Shown here piece by piece: positions 16,167-25,903 of a stretch of 64,000 nucleotides of DNA (within the stretch, counting starts at the first letter, position 1; each line of letters opens with the position of its first letter). Origin of the DNA: Salinactinospora qingdaonensis (GTDB lineage Bacteria; Actinomycetota; Actinomycetes; Streptosporangiales; Streptosporangiaceae). The position numbers and the translations under genes are program-made. The stretch is taken from the NCBI RefSeq assembly GCF_039539445.1, contig NZ_BAABDD010000002.1, positions 328,725 to 392,724 of the forward strand, in the 5' to 3' direction. The notes beneath the pieces were generated by a model. It searched no databases, was not told the DNA's origin, and saw only the letters and a program-made list of their open reading frames with translations.

Positions 16167-19016
16167 ATGAGTACTCACGCCGCGCGCTATGCCCAATTCC
16201 GCCGGCGCCAGGGCGTTTCCAGTGCCGCCATCGAGGACTTCCAGCACCTCTACGGCTTCGAGTTCGACGATTTCCAGATTCGGGCGTGCAAGGCTTTGGA
16301 GTCTGGGCACGGTGTACTCGTCGCGGCGCCCACCGGATCGGGTAAGACCGTCGTTGGAGAGTTCGCGATCCACCTGGCGCTGCGCGACGGCGGCAAATGC
16401 TTCTACACCACGCCCATCAAGGCGCTGTCGAACCAGAAGTACACCGACCTCGTGCGCCGCTACGGCTCCGACAGTGTTGGTCTGCTCACCGGCGACAACA
16501 GCGTCAACGGCGAAGCCCCGATCGTGGTCATGACCACCGAGGTGCTGCGCAACATGCTCTACGCCGGCTCCCATACGCTGGCGGGCCTTTCCTATGTGGT
16601 CATGGACGAGGTGCACTACCTCGCCGACCGCTTCCGGGGCGCGGTGTGGGAGGAAGTCATCATCCACCTGCCCGACTCGGTGCGTACGGTGGCGCTGTCG
16701 GCCACGGTGAGCAACGCTGAGGAGTTCGGGCAGTGGCTGTTGCAGGTGCGCGGTGACACCACGGTCATCGTCGACGAGAAGCGGCCGGTGCCGCTATGGC
16801 AGCACGTCATGGCCGGCAAGCGCCTCCATGACCTCTTCGTCACGGTCGACGCCGACGAGGAGGGCGACGGCGACACCGAGCCCTCGGGCAGTAAACGCAC
16901 CCGCAAGCGCGACCGAAACTCCGGCCAGCGCGCCACTGGCGGACGTGAGATCGTCGTCAACGGCGAGCGCATGCGCGTTAATCCTCGGCTCATTCGACTG
17001 GCCCAAGAGGAGGGCCGGCTCACCCAGCTCGCCCACCGGCGGCGCCATCCCCAGACGCGCGCCCGCGGCGGCACGCCTCGCCCCCGCGCCAAGTTTCCGC
17101 CGCCCAGCAGGGTGCAGATCGTCGACGAACTCGACAACGAGGGCCTGCTGCCGGCCATCACGTTCATCTTCAGTCGCGCCGGCTGCGACGCCGCCGTGCG
17201 CCAGTGCGTGGTGTCGGGGCTGACCCTCACCACCGACGAAGAGGCCGAGGAGATCCGCGCCTACGCCGAGCGCCAGTGCGCCGACATCCCCGCCGCCGAC
17301 CTGGCCGTGTTGGGCTATCAAGAGTGGCTGCTGGCGCTGCAACGGGGGATCGCCGCCCACCACGCGGGCCTGCTGCCCACCTTCAAGGAGATCGTCGAGA
17401 CCCTGTTCGCCCGCGGCCTCATCCGCGCGGTCTTCGCCACCGAGACCCTGGCTTTGGGCATCAACATGCCGGCGCGCACCGTGGTCATCGAGAAGCTCGA
17501 CAAGTGGAACGGTGAGACCCACGCCAGCCTGACGCCGGGAGAATACACCCAGCTCACGGGGCGGGCCGGCCGGCGCGGGATCGACGTGGAGGGCCACGCC
17601 GTGGTGGTCTGGCAGCCCGGCACCGACCCTGAGGCGGTCGCGGGGTTGGCCAGCACCCGCACCTACCCTCTCAACTCCAGCTTCCAACCGTCCTACAACA
17701 TGGCGGTCAACCTTGTGGGCCAGGTCGGGCGCGAGCGCAGCCGCACCATGTTGGAATCCTCGTTCGCCCAGTTCCAGGCCGACCGTGCCGTCGTCGGCCT
17801 GACCCGCCAGCTCCACAAACACGAGGAGGCCCTCGACGGCTATGCCCAGGCGGCCCAGTGCCATCTGGGCGACTTCATGGAGTACGCGCAGCTACGCCGC
17901 TCGCTCAGTGACCGCGAGGCCGAGCTGTCCAAAACCCGTAAGGACCGCCGCCGCAGCGAAGCCCTACGCAGCTTGGAGAATCTGCGCCCCGGCGACATCA
18001 TCGAGGTCCCCACCGGCCGTCACGCCGGTTTCGCCGTCGTGCTCGACCCAGGAACCCGCGGCGATGTTCCGGCACCGCTGGTACTGACCGTCAACCGGCA
18101 GGCCAAGCGGGTCAACGCCAACGACTTCCCGGCACCGGTGGAGCCGGCGGGCCGCGTCCGCATCCCGAAGAACTTCTCGGCCCGTTCCGCTCAGTCGCGA
18201 CGCGACCTTGCCGCCACGTTGCGCAACAAGCTAGCCGACCTGCGCACCGAGCCGCCGCCCAAGGGCAGGGAGGCCACCGCGGGCGAAGATCCCGAGATCG
18301 CGCGGTTGCGCCGTGAGCTGCGCGCCCACCCCTGCCACGGCTGTGACGAGCGCGAGGACCACGCGCGGTGGGCCGAGCGCTACTTCCGTCTCCACAAGGA
18401 AACCGAGGGGCTGCGCCGCAAGGTGGAGGGCCGCTCTCATGTCATCGCCCGTACGTTCGACCGGGTGTGTGGCGTGCTCGAGCAGCTTGGCTACCTCGAC
18501 GGCGACACGGTCACCGACGAGGGGGTGCGCCTGGCCAAGATCTACTCCGAGTTGGATCTGCTGGCCGCCGAGTGCCTGCGCCGTGGGGTGTGGGAGGGGC
18601 TTTCTCCGGTGGAGCTGGCCGCGTGCGTGTCGTCGCTGGTGTATGAGTCGCGCCGCACCGACGACGCCTTCCCCCGCGTCCCGCGGGGAGCCACCGAGGA
18701 GGCGTTGACCGAGATGGTGCGGATGTGGGGCGATCTCCACGAGACCGAGCGTGACCACCGCGTGTCGTTCCTGCGCGAGCCCGATCTGGGATTCGTGTGG
18801 CTCACCTACCGGTGGGCCAAGGGCGACCAGCTCGACCACATCCTCTACGACGCCGAGATGCCCGCCGGGGACTTCGTGCGCGCCACGAAGCAGCTCATCG
18901 ACATGCTCAGCCAGATCATGGGGGCCGCTCCCGAGGGCGGCACCGTCCGCAGTAACGCCCGGGCCGCCATCGACGCTATCCGCCGCGGGGTGGTCGCTTA
19001 CTCCTCGGTGGGGTGA
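16167..19016 (+). CDS. helY: HelY, Ski2/Mtr4-like DEAD-box RNA helicase
   Basis: 949 residues, close to mycobacterial HelY (about 906). Motifs in order: Walker A APTGSGKT (54-61), PIKALSNQKY (Ia), DEVH (147-150), LSATVSN (III) and QLTGRAGRRGID (VI) in the second RecA domain. A C-terminal DSHCT-type region (residues about 780-949) ends with GDLHETE...YRWAKGDQLDHIL. It is likely an ATP-dependent 3'-5' RNA helicase in RNA turnover. The start is uncertain: ATG 16167 lacks a clear ribosome binding site and GTG 16121 or further codons are open upstream. A CxxC pair (PCHGCDE) near residue 712 is seen in homologues. Confidence 0.93.
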   Translation: MSTHAARYAQFRRRQGVSSAAIEDFQHLYGFEFDDFQIRACKALESGHGVLVAAPTGSGKTVVGEFAIHLALRDGGKCFYTTPIKALSNQKYTDLVRRYGSDSVGLLTGDNSVNGEAPIVVMTTEVLRNMLYAGSHTLAGLSYVVMDEVHYLADRFRGAVWEEVIIHLPDSVRTVALSATVSNAEEFGQWLLQVRGDTTVIVDEKRPVPLWQHVMAGKRLHDLFVTVDADEEGDGDTEPSGSKRTRKRDRNSGQRATGGREIVVNGERMRVNPRLIRLAQEEGRLTQLAHRRRHPQTRARGGTPRPRAKFPPPSRVQIVDELDNEGLLPAITFIFSRAGCDAAVRQCVVSGLTLTTDEEAEEIRAYAERQCADIPAADLAVLGYQEWLLALQRGIAAHHAGLLPTFKEIVETLFARGLIRAVFATETLALGINMPARTVVIEKLDKWNGETHASLTPGEYTQLTGRAGRRGIDVEGHAVVVWQPGTDPEAVAGLASTRTYPLNSSFQPSYNMAVNLVGQVGRERSRTMLESSFAQFQADRAVVGLTRQLHKHEEALDGYAQAAQCHLGDFMEYAQLRRSLSDREAELSKTRKDRRRSEALRSLENLRPGDIIEVPTGRHAGFAVVLDPGTRGDVPAPLVLTVNRQAKRVNANDFPAPVEPAGRVRIPKNFSARSAQSRRDLAATLRNKLADLRTEPPPKGREATAGEDPEIARLRRELRAHPCHGCDEREDHARWAERYFRLHKETEGLRRKVEGRSHVIARTFDRVCGVLEQLGYLDGDTVTDEGVRLAKIYSELDLLAAECLRRGVWEGLSPVELAACVSSLVYESRRTDDAFPRVPRGATEEALTEMVRMWGDLHETERDHRVSFLREPDLGFVWLTYRWAKGDQLDHILYDAEMPAGDFVRATKQLIDMLSQIMGAAPEGGTVRSNARAAIDAIRRGVVAYSSVG

Positions 19017-19265
19017 GCCTGGCGCGGATGGCGTCGGCCGCGCGTCTGCTCCGAGAGCGCCGCCCTTGCCCTTTCGCGCCAGGCACGCGGGGCCGCGCGC
19101 TCACCCTGCGGTCGGGCAGCGGTGGGGGTGGCGCCCCCAGTACAGGCGGGGAGGGGCGCGCGTCCCATCGCACCCACATATGGATCTACTGAATCTACAA
19201 CGTAAAGGTGGTGGGGAGGTCTGTCGACCATAACCCACCTTGGCAGCCGGCGGGGCGGTGGCCGT

Positions 19266-20327
19266 TCAGCGCTGACCGGGGATCGCCGTGCTATGGCGCA
19301 CGACCAAGCTTGTGGCCAAGTCCAGGCGGAGGTTGGCGGGGCGTTCGCCACGGCTGAGGCTGAGCGCCATGCGGGTGGCCTCTTCGGCCATCTCGGTCAG
19401 CGGTTGGCGCACCGTGGTCAGTGGTGGTCCCACCCAGCGTGCCAAGGGCAGGTCGTCATAGCCCACGACGCTGAGATCCTCAGGCACCCGTACGTCGTGC
19501 TCGCGAGCCGCTTCGTAGAGCCCGAGCGCTTGCAGGTCGCTGCCGGCGAAGATCGCTGTGGGCGGGTCGTCCAGGTTCAGCAGCTCACTCCCGTTGCGGT
19601 GGCCTCCTTCGACGTGGAAGTCCCCGGTACGGATCAATCCGGGGTCGATGGGCAGCCCGGCGGTGTCCAGCGCGGCGCGGTAGCCGTCCACGCGCGCGCG
19701 GCTGCACAGGATGTTCTCGGGGCCGCCGATCACGGCGATGCGTCGGTGCCCGAGGTCGATGAGGTGGCGGGTGGCGACCAGACCGCCGTTCCAGTTAGCC
19801 GATCCCACCGAGGGCACGTTCTCGCCGGGGTCGCCGAGGGGGTCGACGACGACGAAGGGGATACCGCGGGCGGCCAGACGCGCTTGCTGTGTGGCGTCCA
19901 GGTCCGACAGCACCAAGATCACGGCCGTGGTGCGCCGTGCCAGGACCGAGTCCAGCCAGGACTCTTGGGGGCGCTGCGCGCCGGCCGACCCTGAGAGTAC
20001 GACGCTGAGTCCCTCAGCGCGTGCCACCCGCTCCACCCCGCGGATTACCTCGATGGACCAGGCACTGTCGAGTTCGTGGAAGACCAGGTCGATTGTTGCC
20101 GGCTGGCTGCTGCCCGGTCCGCGGCGGCGTCGGTAGCCGTGTCTGCGGATCAGCTCCTCGACTCGGGAGCGCGTCTCGGGTGCGACGTCGGCACGTCCGT
20201 TCAACACTTTGGACACGGTTGGTACGGAGACGCTGGCGGCCTTCGCAATTTTCGAGATAGTGATCGGCTCAGTGTCGGCCGTGTCTTCAGGGAGACCGTA
20301 GTGGCCCGGAGTCGATTTCGCAGTCAC
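19266..20327 (-). CDS. LacI-family transcriptional repressor
   Basis: 353 residues. The LacI helix-turn-helix ITISKIAKAASVSVPTVSKV (residues about 22-41) with VLNGRADVAPETRSRVEELI lies at the N-terminus. A periplasmic-binding-like sugar-sensing domain follows (VLVLSDLDATQQARLAARGI, AVIGGPENILCSRARVDGYR, AIFAGSDLQALGLYEAAREH). GTG 20327 has GAGG five bases upstream. It is divergent from the GH3 gene with 274 bases between starts, which suggests it represses that gene in response to a sugar (probably a beta-linked oligosaccharide or xylose-type ligand; inferred). It resembles CelR/XylR-type regulators. Confidence 0.93.
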   Translation of the reverse strand: MTAKSTPGHYGLPEDTADTEPITISKIAKAASVSVPTVSKVLNGRADVAPETRSRVEELIRRHGYRRRRGPGSSQPATIDLVFHELDSAWSIEVIRGVERVARAEGLSVVLSGSAGAQRPQESWLDSVLARRTTAVILVLSDLDATQQARLAARGIPFVVVDPLGDPGENVPSVGSANWNGGLVATRHLIDLGHRRIAVIGGPENILCSRARVDGYRAALDTAGLPIDPGLIRTGDFHVEGGHRNGSELLNLDDPPTAIFAGSDLQALGLYEAAREHDVRVPEDLSVVGYDDLPLARWVGPPLTTVRQPLTEMAEEATRMALSLSRGERPANLRLDLATSLVVRHSTAIPGQR

Positions 20328-20435
20328 GCTGCCTCATTGTAGCCGGTAAGAGCGCGAAGCACAGTAGAGATAGTGATCTGCACCTCATGTCCAGCGGTAG
20401 ACCTGGGTGCTGTGTTTCGAGGGTTGTGCGGTAAT

Positions 20436-20477
20436 TTGATCCCAAAGTTTTCGGCTTTATATCCGATAGTTTCGAAA
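20436..20477 (+). promoter_or_regulatory. GH3 promoter with LacI-type operator
   Basis: TTGATC (20436-20441) and TATATC (20458-20463) are spaced 16 bases. The palindrome TTTCGAAA (20470-20477), extended as GTTTCGAAAG, covers the predicted transcription start. A related half site, TTTCGA, occurs at about 20415. CG-centred palindromes of this sort are typical LacI-family operators. Confidence 0.55.
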
Positions 20478-20601
20478 GGTTGGGGTGGCTGTGACGGCTG
20501 CGCGGCGCACCGCTGCCGGCCCTGCCGCCGCGGCATGGCCGCGGGCCACCAGTCCTCCTCAGCTCCGCGATCCAACGCGCCGACCCGAAAGAGGACCACG
20601 C

Positions 20602-23022
20602 ATGACGCTCTCGGCCGACAGCGAGCCCGAGCCGGCGCCCCGGCCGGGCCACGCGACCCAGGCCGGTACCGCTCCCTGGCGCGACTCGAACCTGCCCACA
20701 GCGCAACGGGTCGAGTCCCTTCTCCGGCATATGACACTGGAGGAGAAAGTCGCCCAGCTCTACGGGGTATGGGTCGGGGCGAGTGAATCGGGAGAGGAGG
20801 TCGCTCCTCATCAGCACGACATGGCTGAGGAACCCCCCGACTGGGAGCAGCTCATCCCCCATGGGCTGGGCCAGCTCACCCGCCCCTTCGGCACCGCGCC
20901 GGTCGATCCGCTCATGGGAGCCCGGGCGCTCGCGCGTTCCCAGGAGCGGATCATGGCTGCCGGCCGCTTTGCCATCCCGGCGCTGGCCCACGAGGAGTGC
21001 CTCTCCGGCTTCACCGCGTGGACCGCTACGATCTTTCCCACTCCGCTGGCCTGGGGAGCTACGTTCGATCCCGAGTTGGTCGAGCAGATGGCCGAGCGCA
21101 TCGGCACCGGCATGCGCGATGTCGGCATCCACCAAGGGTTGGCTCCCGTCCTCGACGTCACCCGCGACCCCCGTTGGGGCCGCACCGAGGAGACCATCGG
21201 TGAAGATCCCTATCTGGTGGGCACGATCGGCACCGCCTACGTGCGGGGGCTACAGTCCACCGGCGTCATCGCGACCCTCAAGCACTTCGTCGGCTACTCG
21301 GCCTCGCGCGCCGGCCGCAATCTGGCGCCTGTCTCGGTGGGACCGCGCGAGATGGCCGACGTGTTGCTGCCGCCTTTCGAGATGGCGCTGCGCCTGGGGG
21401 GCGCCGACTCGGTGATGCATGCCTACAACGACAACGACGGGCTCCCCGCCGCGGCGGATACCTCGCTGCTGACCGGGCTGTTGCGCGACCAGTGGGAGTT
21501 CACCGGCACGGTGGTGGCCGACTACTTCGGCGTCGCGTTCCTGCGTCTCCTGCACGGCGTGGCCGAGACGTCCGGCGAGGCGGCGGCGATGGCTTTGGCC
21601 GCCGGGGTCGACGTCGAACTTCCCACCGTTCACTGTTTCGGGCAGCCGTTGCTTGACGCGATTCGCAGCGGCGAGGTCGCCGAATCCCTGATCGATCGCT
21701 CCGTTCGGCGGGTCCTGGCCCAAAAGTGTGAACTGGGCCTGCTGGACGCGGATTACACCCCCCAGCCGCCGGCGCTGGCCGGCCCCCACGATCCGGCTGT
21801 GACGGCGGAGGGGGGCGAGCTGGACCCGCCACAGAACCGGGGACTCGCCCGTCGCGTGGCTGAGGAGTCGGTCGTGCTGCTCGACAACAGTGCCGCTACG
21901 TTGCCGCTCTCCTCGGGCGCTCGACTGGCCGTGGTGGGCCCCAGCGCCGACAACGCCATGGCCATGCTCGGCTGTTATTCCTTTCCCAGCCACGTGGGGG
22001 CCCAGCACCCCGACGTGGCGATGGGGGTCGAGGTGCCCACTGTGCTCGCGGCGCTGCGCCAGGAGATGGCCGAAAGCGCCATCGAGTACCACCACGGCTG
22101 CGAGGTCGACGGCACCGACGTGTCGGACATCCCCGCGGCGGTCGAGGCCGCCCGCGCCGCCGATGTGTGCGTCGCCGTCCTGGGCGATCGCGCGGGACTG
22201 TTTGGGCGAGGCACCTCGGGGGAGGGGTGCGACGCTGAGGATCTGCGGCTGCCCGGGGTCCAAGAGCAACTGCTCGACGCGCTCGTGGCGTCGGGCACGC
22301 CGGTGGTGCTGGTGCTGCTCACCGGCCGTCCCTATGCGCTGGGCAACTTCTCCGGCCGGCTCGCGGCGGTCGTGCAGGCGTTCTTCCCTGGGGAGGAGGG
22401 AGCCGCAGCGGTCGCCGGTGTGCTCTCGGGGCGGGTGTGCCCGTCAGGGCGGCTGCCGGTGAGCATGCCGCGCCGTCCCGGGGGGCAGCCTTCGACCTAC
22501 CTCGCGGCACCGCTGGGGCGTGCCAGCGAGGTCAGCTCGGTTGATCCCACCCCCCTCTACCCCTTCGGCCATGGTCTGTCCTACACGCACTTTTCCTGGG
22601 AGGCCCCGACCATAGCCGGTCAGGCGCCGGTTGCGCAGGCTCCTGTCACCATTGCCACCGATGGTGAGATCACGGTGGGGTGCAGTGTGCGCAATGCCGG
22701 GGAGGTCACCGGCACCGAGGTGGTGCAGCTCTATCTGAGTGACCCGGTGGCTCGGGTCGCCAGGCCGGAACATCTCCTGATCGGCTACGCCCGGGTCGAT
22801 CTCGCCCCAGGGCAGTCGCGCCGCGTGGAGTTTCGGGTGCCGGCCGACCTGGCGGGCTACACCGACCCGGCGGGGCGCCGCATTGTGGAGCCGGGGGAGT
22901 TGGAGCTGAGGTTGGCCGCCTCCAGCGCTGATGTGCGCTACCGGCTGCCCGTTCACCTGACCGGCCAGCCGCGTGTCCTCGACCACCACCGCTCCTTGAC
23001 GAGTCAGGCTCGGCTCGACTGA
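20602..23022 (+). CDS. GH3 glycoside hydrolase (beta-glucosidase/beta-xylosidase type)
   Basis: 806 residues with the three GH3 parts: an N-terminal TIM barrel (residues about 35-370), an alpha/beta sandwich (about 395-600) and a fibronectin-III-like domain (about 660-780). The nucleophile is Asp307 in GTVVADYFGVAF. Substrate-binding motifs DVTRDPRWGRTEETIGEDPY and LKHFVGYSA are present, as is the sandwich-domain segment GDRAGLFGRGTSGEGCDAED. No signal peptide is seen, so it would act on imported oligosaccharides. Exact specificity (glucosides or xylosides) cannot be told. ATG 20602 has AAAGAGGA upstream; the 39 in-frame codons before it are unlike the family. Confidence 0.93.
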   Translation: MTLSADSEPEPAPRPGHATQAGTAPWRDSNLPTAQRVESLLRHMTLEEKVAQLYGVWVGASESGEEVAPHQHDMAEEPPDWEQLIPHGLGQLTRPFGTAPVDPLMGARALARSQERIMAAGRFAIPALAHEECLSGFTAWTATIFPTPLAWGATFDPELVEQMAERIGTGMRDVGIHQGLAPVLDVTRDPRWGRTEETIGEDPYLVGTIGTAYVRGLQSTGVIATLKHFVGYSASRAGRNLAPVSVGPREMADVLLPPFEMALRLGGADSVMHAYNDNDGLPAAADTSLLTGLLRDQWEFTGTVVADYFGVAFLRLLHGVAETSGEAAAMALAAGVDVELPTVHCFGQPLLDAIRSGEVAESLIDRSVRRVLAQKCELGLLDADYTPQPPALAGPHDPAVTAEGGELDPPQNRGLARRVAEESVVLLDNSAATLPLSSGARLAVVGPSADNAMAMLGCYSFPSHVGAQHPDVAMGVEVPTVLAALRQEMAESAIEYHHGCEVDGTDVSDIPAAVEAARAADVCVAVLGDRAGLFGRGTSGEGCDAEDLRLPGVQEQLLDALVASGTPVVLVLLTGRPYALGNFSGRLAAVVQAFFPGEEGAAAVAGVLSGRVCPSGRLPVSMPRRPGGQPSTYLAAPLGRASEVSSVDPTPLYPFGHGLSYTHFSWEAPTIAGQAPVAQAPVTIATDGEITVGCSVRNAGEVTGTEVVQLYLSDPVARVARPEHLLIGYARVDLAPGQSRRVEFRVPADLAGYTDPAGRRIVEPGELELRLAASSADVRYRLPVHLTGQPRVLDHHRSLTSQARLD

Positions 23023-23247
23023 GAGAGCGCTTCCCCCACGGGGTCGCCCCCGGGAAACCGGGGGCGACTCACCGAAACCTGGGATTGTCCTATTTACGCC
23101 GCTTACGGCTGTATAGATGGCCCTTCGTTCGCATCGTGAGATAAAGTTGCCTCCGTCACCATATAGTTGGACGGCCAAGTATCTGCTGTTCGGTGGTGAG
23201 CTGGAGTGGCTACAGCCACCCAGGTGTGACGATGGTTGGGGGCCCGG

Positions 23248-24402
23248 ATGCGAGTCGAACGCGCTCTTCCCACTCCGGAGGCCGCCGAGCTCTTGGAGCT
23301 CGCCGGCGACATCGCCGCCAAAGAGGTGGCGCCGCGAGCCACCCCCGACGAGGAGACCGAGACCTTCCCCAACGACCTGTTCGCGCTGCTTGGGCGCTCT
23401 GGACTGTTGGGCTTGCCCTATCCGGTCGACTATGGCGGTGGCGGTCAGCCCTACGAGGTCTACCTCCAGGTAGTCGAAGAGCTAGCGCGCGCCTGGCTGG
23501 CCGTTGGGCTGGGGGTGAGCGTACACACGCTCTCCTGCTTCGCACTGGCCGACTACGGCAGTCCCGAGCAGCGGGCGGCGCTCCTGCCCGGCATGCTCGG
23601 CGGGGAGCAACTGGGCGCCTACTGCCTCTCCGAGCCGCAGTCCGGCTCTGACGCCGCCGCCATGCGCACGCGCGCCGAGCCCGAGGGCCAGGGTTACCGC
23701 ATCAACGGCGCCAAGTCGTGGATCACCCATGCCGGGGTCGCCGACTTCTACACGCTCTTCGCCCGTACCGGAGCTCCCGACTCCGGTACGCACGGCATCA
23801 GTTGTTTCCACGTGCCCGCTGCCACGGTCGGCCTCAGCGTCGACGCACCCGAACGCAAGATGGGCATGTGGTCCTCGCCCACCGCCGTCGTTCACTTCGA
23901 TGACCTCTGGCTCGCCCCGCAGGCGCGCATCGGTGAGGAGGGACGGGGCTTTGCCATTGCACTTGCCGCGCTCGACTCCGGGCGGCTCGGTATCGCCGCG
24001 TGCGCGGTCGGTATCGCTCAGGCCGCTTTGGACCTCGCGGCCAGCCACGCCCGCCACCGCGTCCAGTTCGGCCACCCCATCGCCGACTTTCAGGGCGTGT
24101 CCTTCCTCCTCGCCGACATGGCCACCCAGATCGAAGCCGCTCGCCAGCTCTACCTCACCGCCGCGCGCCGTCGCGACGCCGGCCGCTCGTTCACGCCTCA
24201 AGCAGCCATGGCCAAGCTCTTCGCCACCGACACCGCGATGCGCGTGACCACCGACGCCGTGCAGATCCTCGGCGGGTACGGCTACACCCGGGACTTTCCG
24301 GCCGAACGACTGATGCGCGAGGCCAAGGCACTCCAGATCGTGGAGGGCACTAACCAGATACAGCGGGTAATTATCGGTAGGTATGTGGCTCGGGAGGCAT
24401 AA
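23248..24402 (+). CDS. acyl-CoA dehydrogenase
   Basis: 384 residues. FAD-dependent flavoprotein of fatty or branched-chain acyl-CoA oxidation. The motifs are YCLSEPQSGSDAAAMRTRAE and GAKSWITHAGVADFYTLF (substrate and FAD contacts), then RHRVQFGHPIADFQGVSFLL, and QILGGYGYTRDFPAERLMRE. The catalytic base is Glu366 in IVEGTNQIQRV, the position used by short and medium-chain enzymes. ATG 23248 has GGGGG just upstream; an alternative start four codons earlier is possible. It stands between GH3 and the ABC operon, and no electron-transfer partner is nearby. Confidence 0.93.
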   Translation: MRVERALPTPEAAELLELAGDIAAKEVAPRATPDEETETFPNDLFALLGRSGLLGLPYPVDYGGGGQPYEVYLQVVEELARAWLAVGLGVSVHTLSCFALADYGSPEQRAALLPGMLGGEQLGAYCLSEPQSGSDAAAMRTRAEPEGQGYRINGAKSWITHAGVADFYTLFARTGAPDSGTHGISCFHVPAATVGLSVDAPERKMGMWSSPTAVVHFDDLWLAPQARIGEEGRGFAIALAALDSGRLGIAACAVGIAQAALDLAASHARHRVQFGHPIADFQGVSFLLADMATQIEAARQLYLTAARRRDAGRSFTPQAAMAKLFATDTAMRVTTDAVQILGGYGYTRDFPAERLMREAKALQIVEGTNQIQRVIIGRYVAREA

Positions 24403-24540
24403 CCCTTCCCCTGGCCAGTTTCGGTCATCATGGGTCCCGATGGGTTAATTCGGGCACATACCGTAACCTGACTGTTCCGTCAAATAGGGAAACAGATTCA
24501 TAACAGACGACATTACGTTCTGTTCTGGCATGTATCTCGC

Positions 24541-24594
24541 TTGATATCACGGCTCCGTCGCAGTTATGTGATGTACGACTATGTGATGTACGAC
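24541..24594 (+). promoter_or_regulatory. ABC operon promoter with tandem 15-bp repeats
   Basis: TTGATA (24541-24546) and TTATGT (24564-24569) are 17 bases apart. The 15-mer TATGTGATGTACGAC occurs twice head to tail without a gap (24565-24579 and 24580-24594) over the -10 and start region. This looks like a tandem operator. A weak inverted pair CTGTT...AACAG lies at 24472-24495. Confidence 0.55.
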
Positions 24595-24667
24595 GCATAA
24601 CCACCGGTGCGGGTGACAGCACGATGCAGAGGTTCCGACAGCGACCACGAAGCTGAGGAGAGACACG

Positions 24668-25903
24668 GTGGCGCAGGTCCGATTGGCTGGAGTCAGCAAG
24701 GTCTACCCCGATGGGACGCCCGCGGTGCAGTCCCTGGACCTCGATATCGCCGAAGGCGAGTTCCTCGTTCTCGTGGGACCCTCCGGCTGCGGCAAGACCA
24801 CGGCGTTGCGCATGATCGCCGGCCTGGAGGAGATCAGCAGCGGTGCGCTCGTCATCGGCGAGCGCACCGTCAACCGCGTCCCCGCACGCGACCGCGACGT
24901 CGCCATGGTCTTCCAGAGCTACGCGCTCTACCCCCACCTGTCGGTACGCGACAACATCGGTTTTGGCCTGCAACTGCGCAGGATGCCCAAGGCCGAGATC
25001 GCCAGGCGCGTGGAACAGACCGCCGCCACCCTCAGTCTCACCGACCATCTCGACCGTCGGCCCCGCAACCTCTCCGGCGGTCAGCGCCAGCGGGTGGCGA
25101 TGGGGCGCGCGATCGTGCGTCAGCCCCAGGCGTTCCTCATGGACGAGCCGCTGTCCAACCTCGACGCCAAGCTGCGCGTACAGATGCGCGCCGAGATCTC
25201 CCGCATCCAACGCGCCTTGGGCGTGACCACCGTCTACGTCACCCACGACCAGATCGAGGCGATGACCCTGGGCGACCGGGTCGCGGTCATGAAACGCGGC
25301 GTACTCCAGCAGGTCGCGCCACCCCAAGAGCTCTACGAGCGCCCCGCCAACCTGTTCGTCGCCGGCTTTATCGGCTCTCCCGCCATGAACCTGGTCTCCG
25401 GCCGGCTCGAACTCGACGGCGACGCCGCCACACTCACCCTGGGCAGCCAGATCGTGAGCCTGCCCCCCGGGCTGTTGAGTCAGCGGCCGGCCCTGCGCGA
25501 CTACGCCGGCCGCGACGTCGCGGTGGGGATTCGCCCCGAGGCGCTGCAAGACGCCGACCTCGCACCCGACACCGAGGGCGCCGTGCTGACCTCGGTCACC
25601 GATCTTGTCGAGGCGCTGGGCTCGGAGCTGCTCGTTCACTTCCGCATCGACGCCACCCCAGTAAGCACCGACGACACCAAGGAACTGGCTCGGGACACCG
25701 GAGTCGACCAACTCGACGGAGCCACGCCAGGCACCGCCATGATCGCCCGGTTCAGCCCCCGCTCGCGCGCCACCGAAGGCGCTCAGCTCCGCGTGTGGCT
25801 CGACACTGGGCTGCTGTACTTCTTCGATCCCGAGACCGGAGTGGCAATCAGGGGCGACAGCACCGATGCCGTGCGCCACGAGAAAGAGGAGATCCATGGC
25901 TGA
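24668..25903 (+). CDS. sugar ABC transporter ATPase (MsmK/UgpC type)
   Basis: 411 residues. Nucleotide-binding domain with Walker A GPSGCGKTT, signature LSGGQRQRVAMG, Walker B FLMDEPLSNLD and the H-loop VYVTHDQIEA, followed by a C-terminal TOBE/OB regulatory part (residues about 240-411, VAVGIRPEAL). It energises sugar import. GTG 24668 has GAGGAGA upstream. Its stop overlaps the next gene's ATG (ATGGCTGA), so translation is coupled. A 111-base segment of this gene is nearly identical to the convergent ATPase gene at 29.7-30.9 kb. Confidence 0.94.
   Translation: MAQVRLAGVSKVYPDGTPAVQSLDLDIAEGEFLVLVGPSGCGKTTALRMIAGLEEISSGALVIGERTVNRVPARDRDVAMVFQSYALYPHLSVRDNIGFGLQLRRMPKAEIARRVEQTAATLSLTDHLDRRPRNLSGGQRQRVAMGRAIVRQPQAFLMDEPLSNLDAKLRVQMRAEISRIQRALGVTTVYVTHDQIEAMTLGDRVAVMKRGVLQQVAPPQELYERPANLFVAGFIGSPAMNLVSGRLELDGDAATLTLGSQIVSLPPGLLSQRPALRDYAGRDVAVGIRPEALQDADLAPDTEGAVLTSVTDLVEALGSELLVHFRIDATPVSTDDTKELARDTGVDQLDGATPGTAMIARFSPRSRATEGAQLRVWLDTGLLYFFDPETGVAIRGDSTDAVRHEKEEIHG
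25082..25192 (+). repeat. 111-bp near-identical segment, copy 1 (inverted pair)
   Basis: Matches the minus strand of 30376-30486 at 110 of 111 bases by eye. The only difference is at 25180 (a here, g in the other). It covers LSGGQRQ-RVAMG to the region after Walker B. The flanks diverge at third codon positions immediately outside. Confidence 0.85.
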
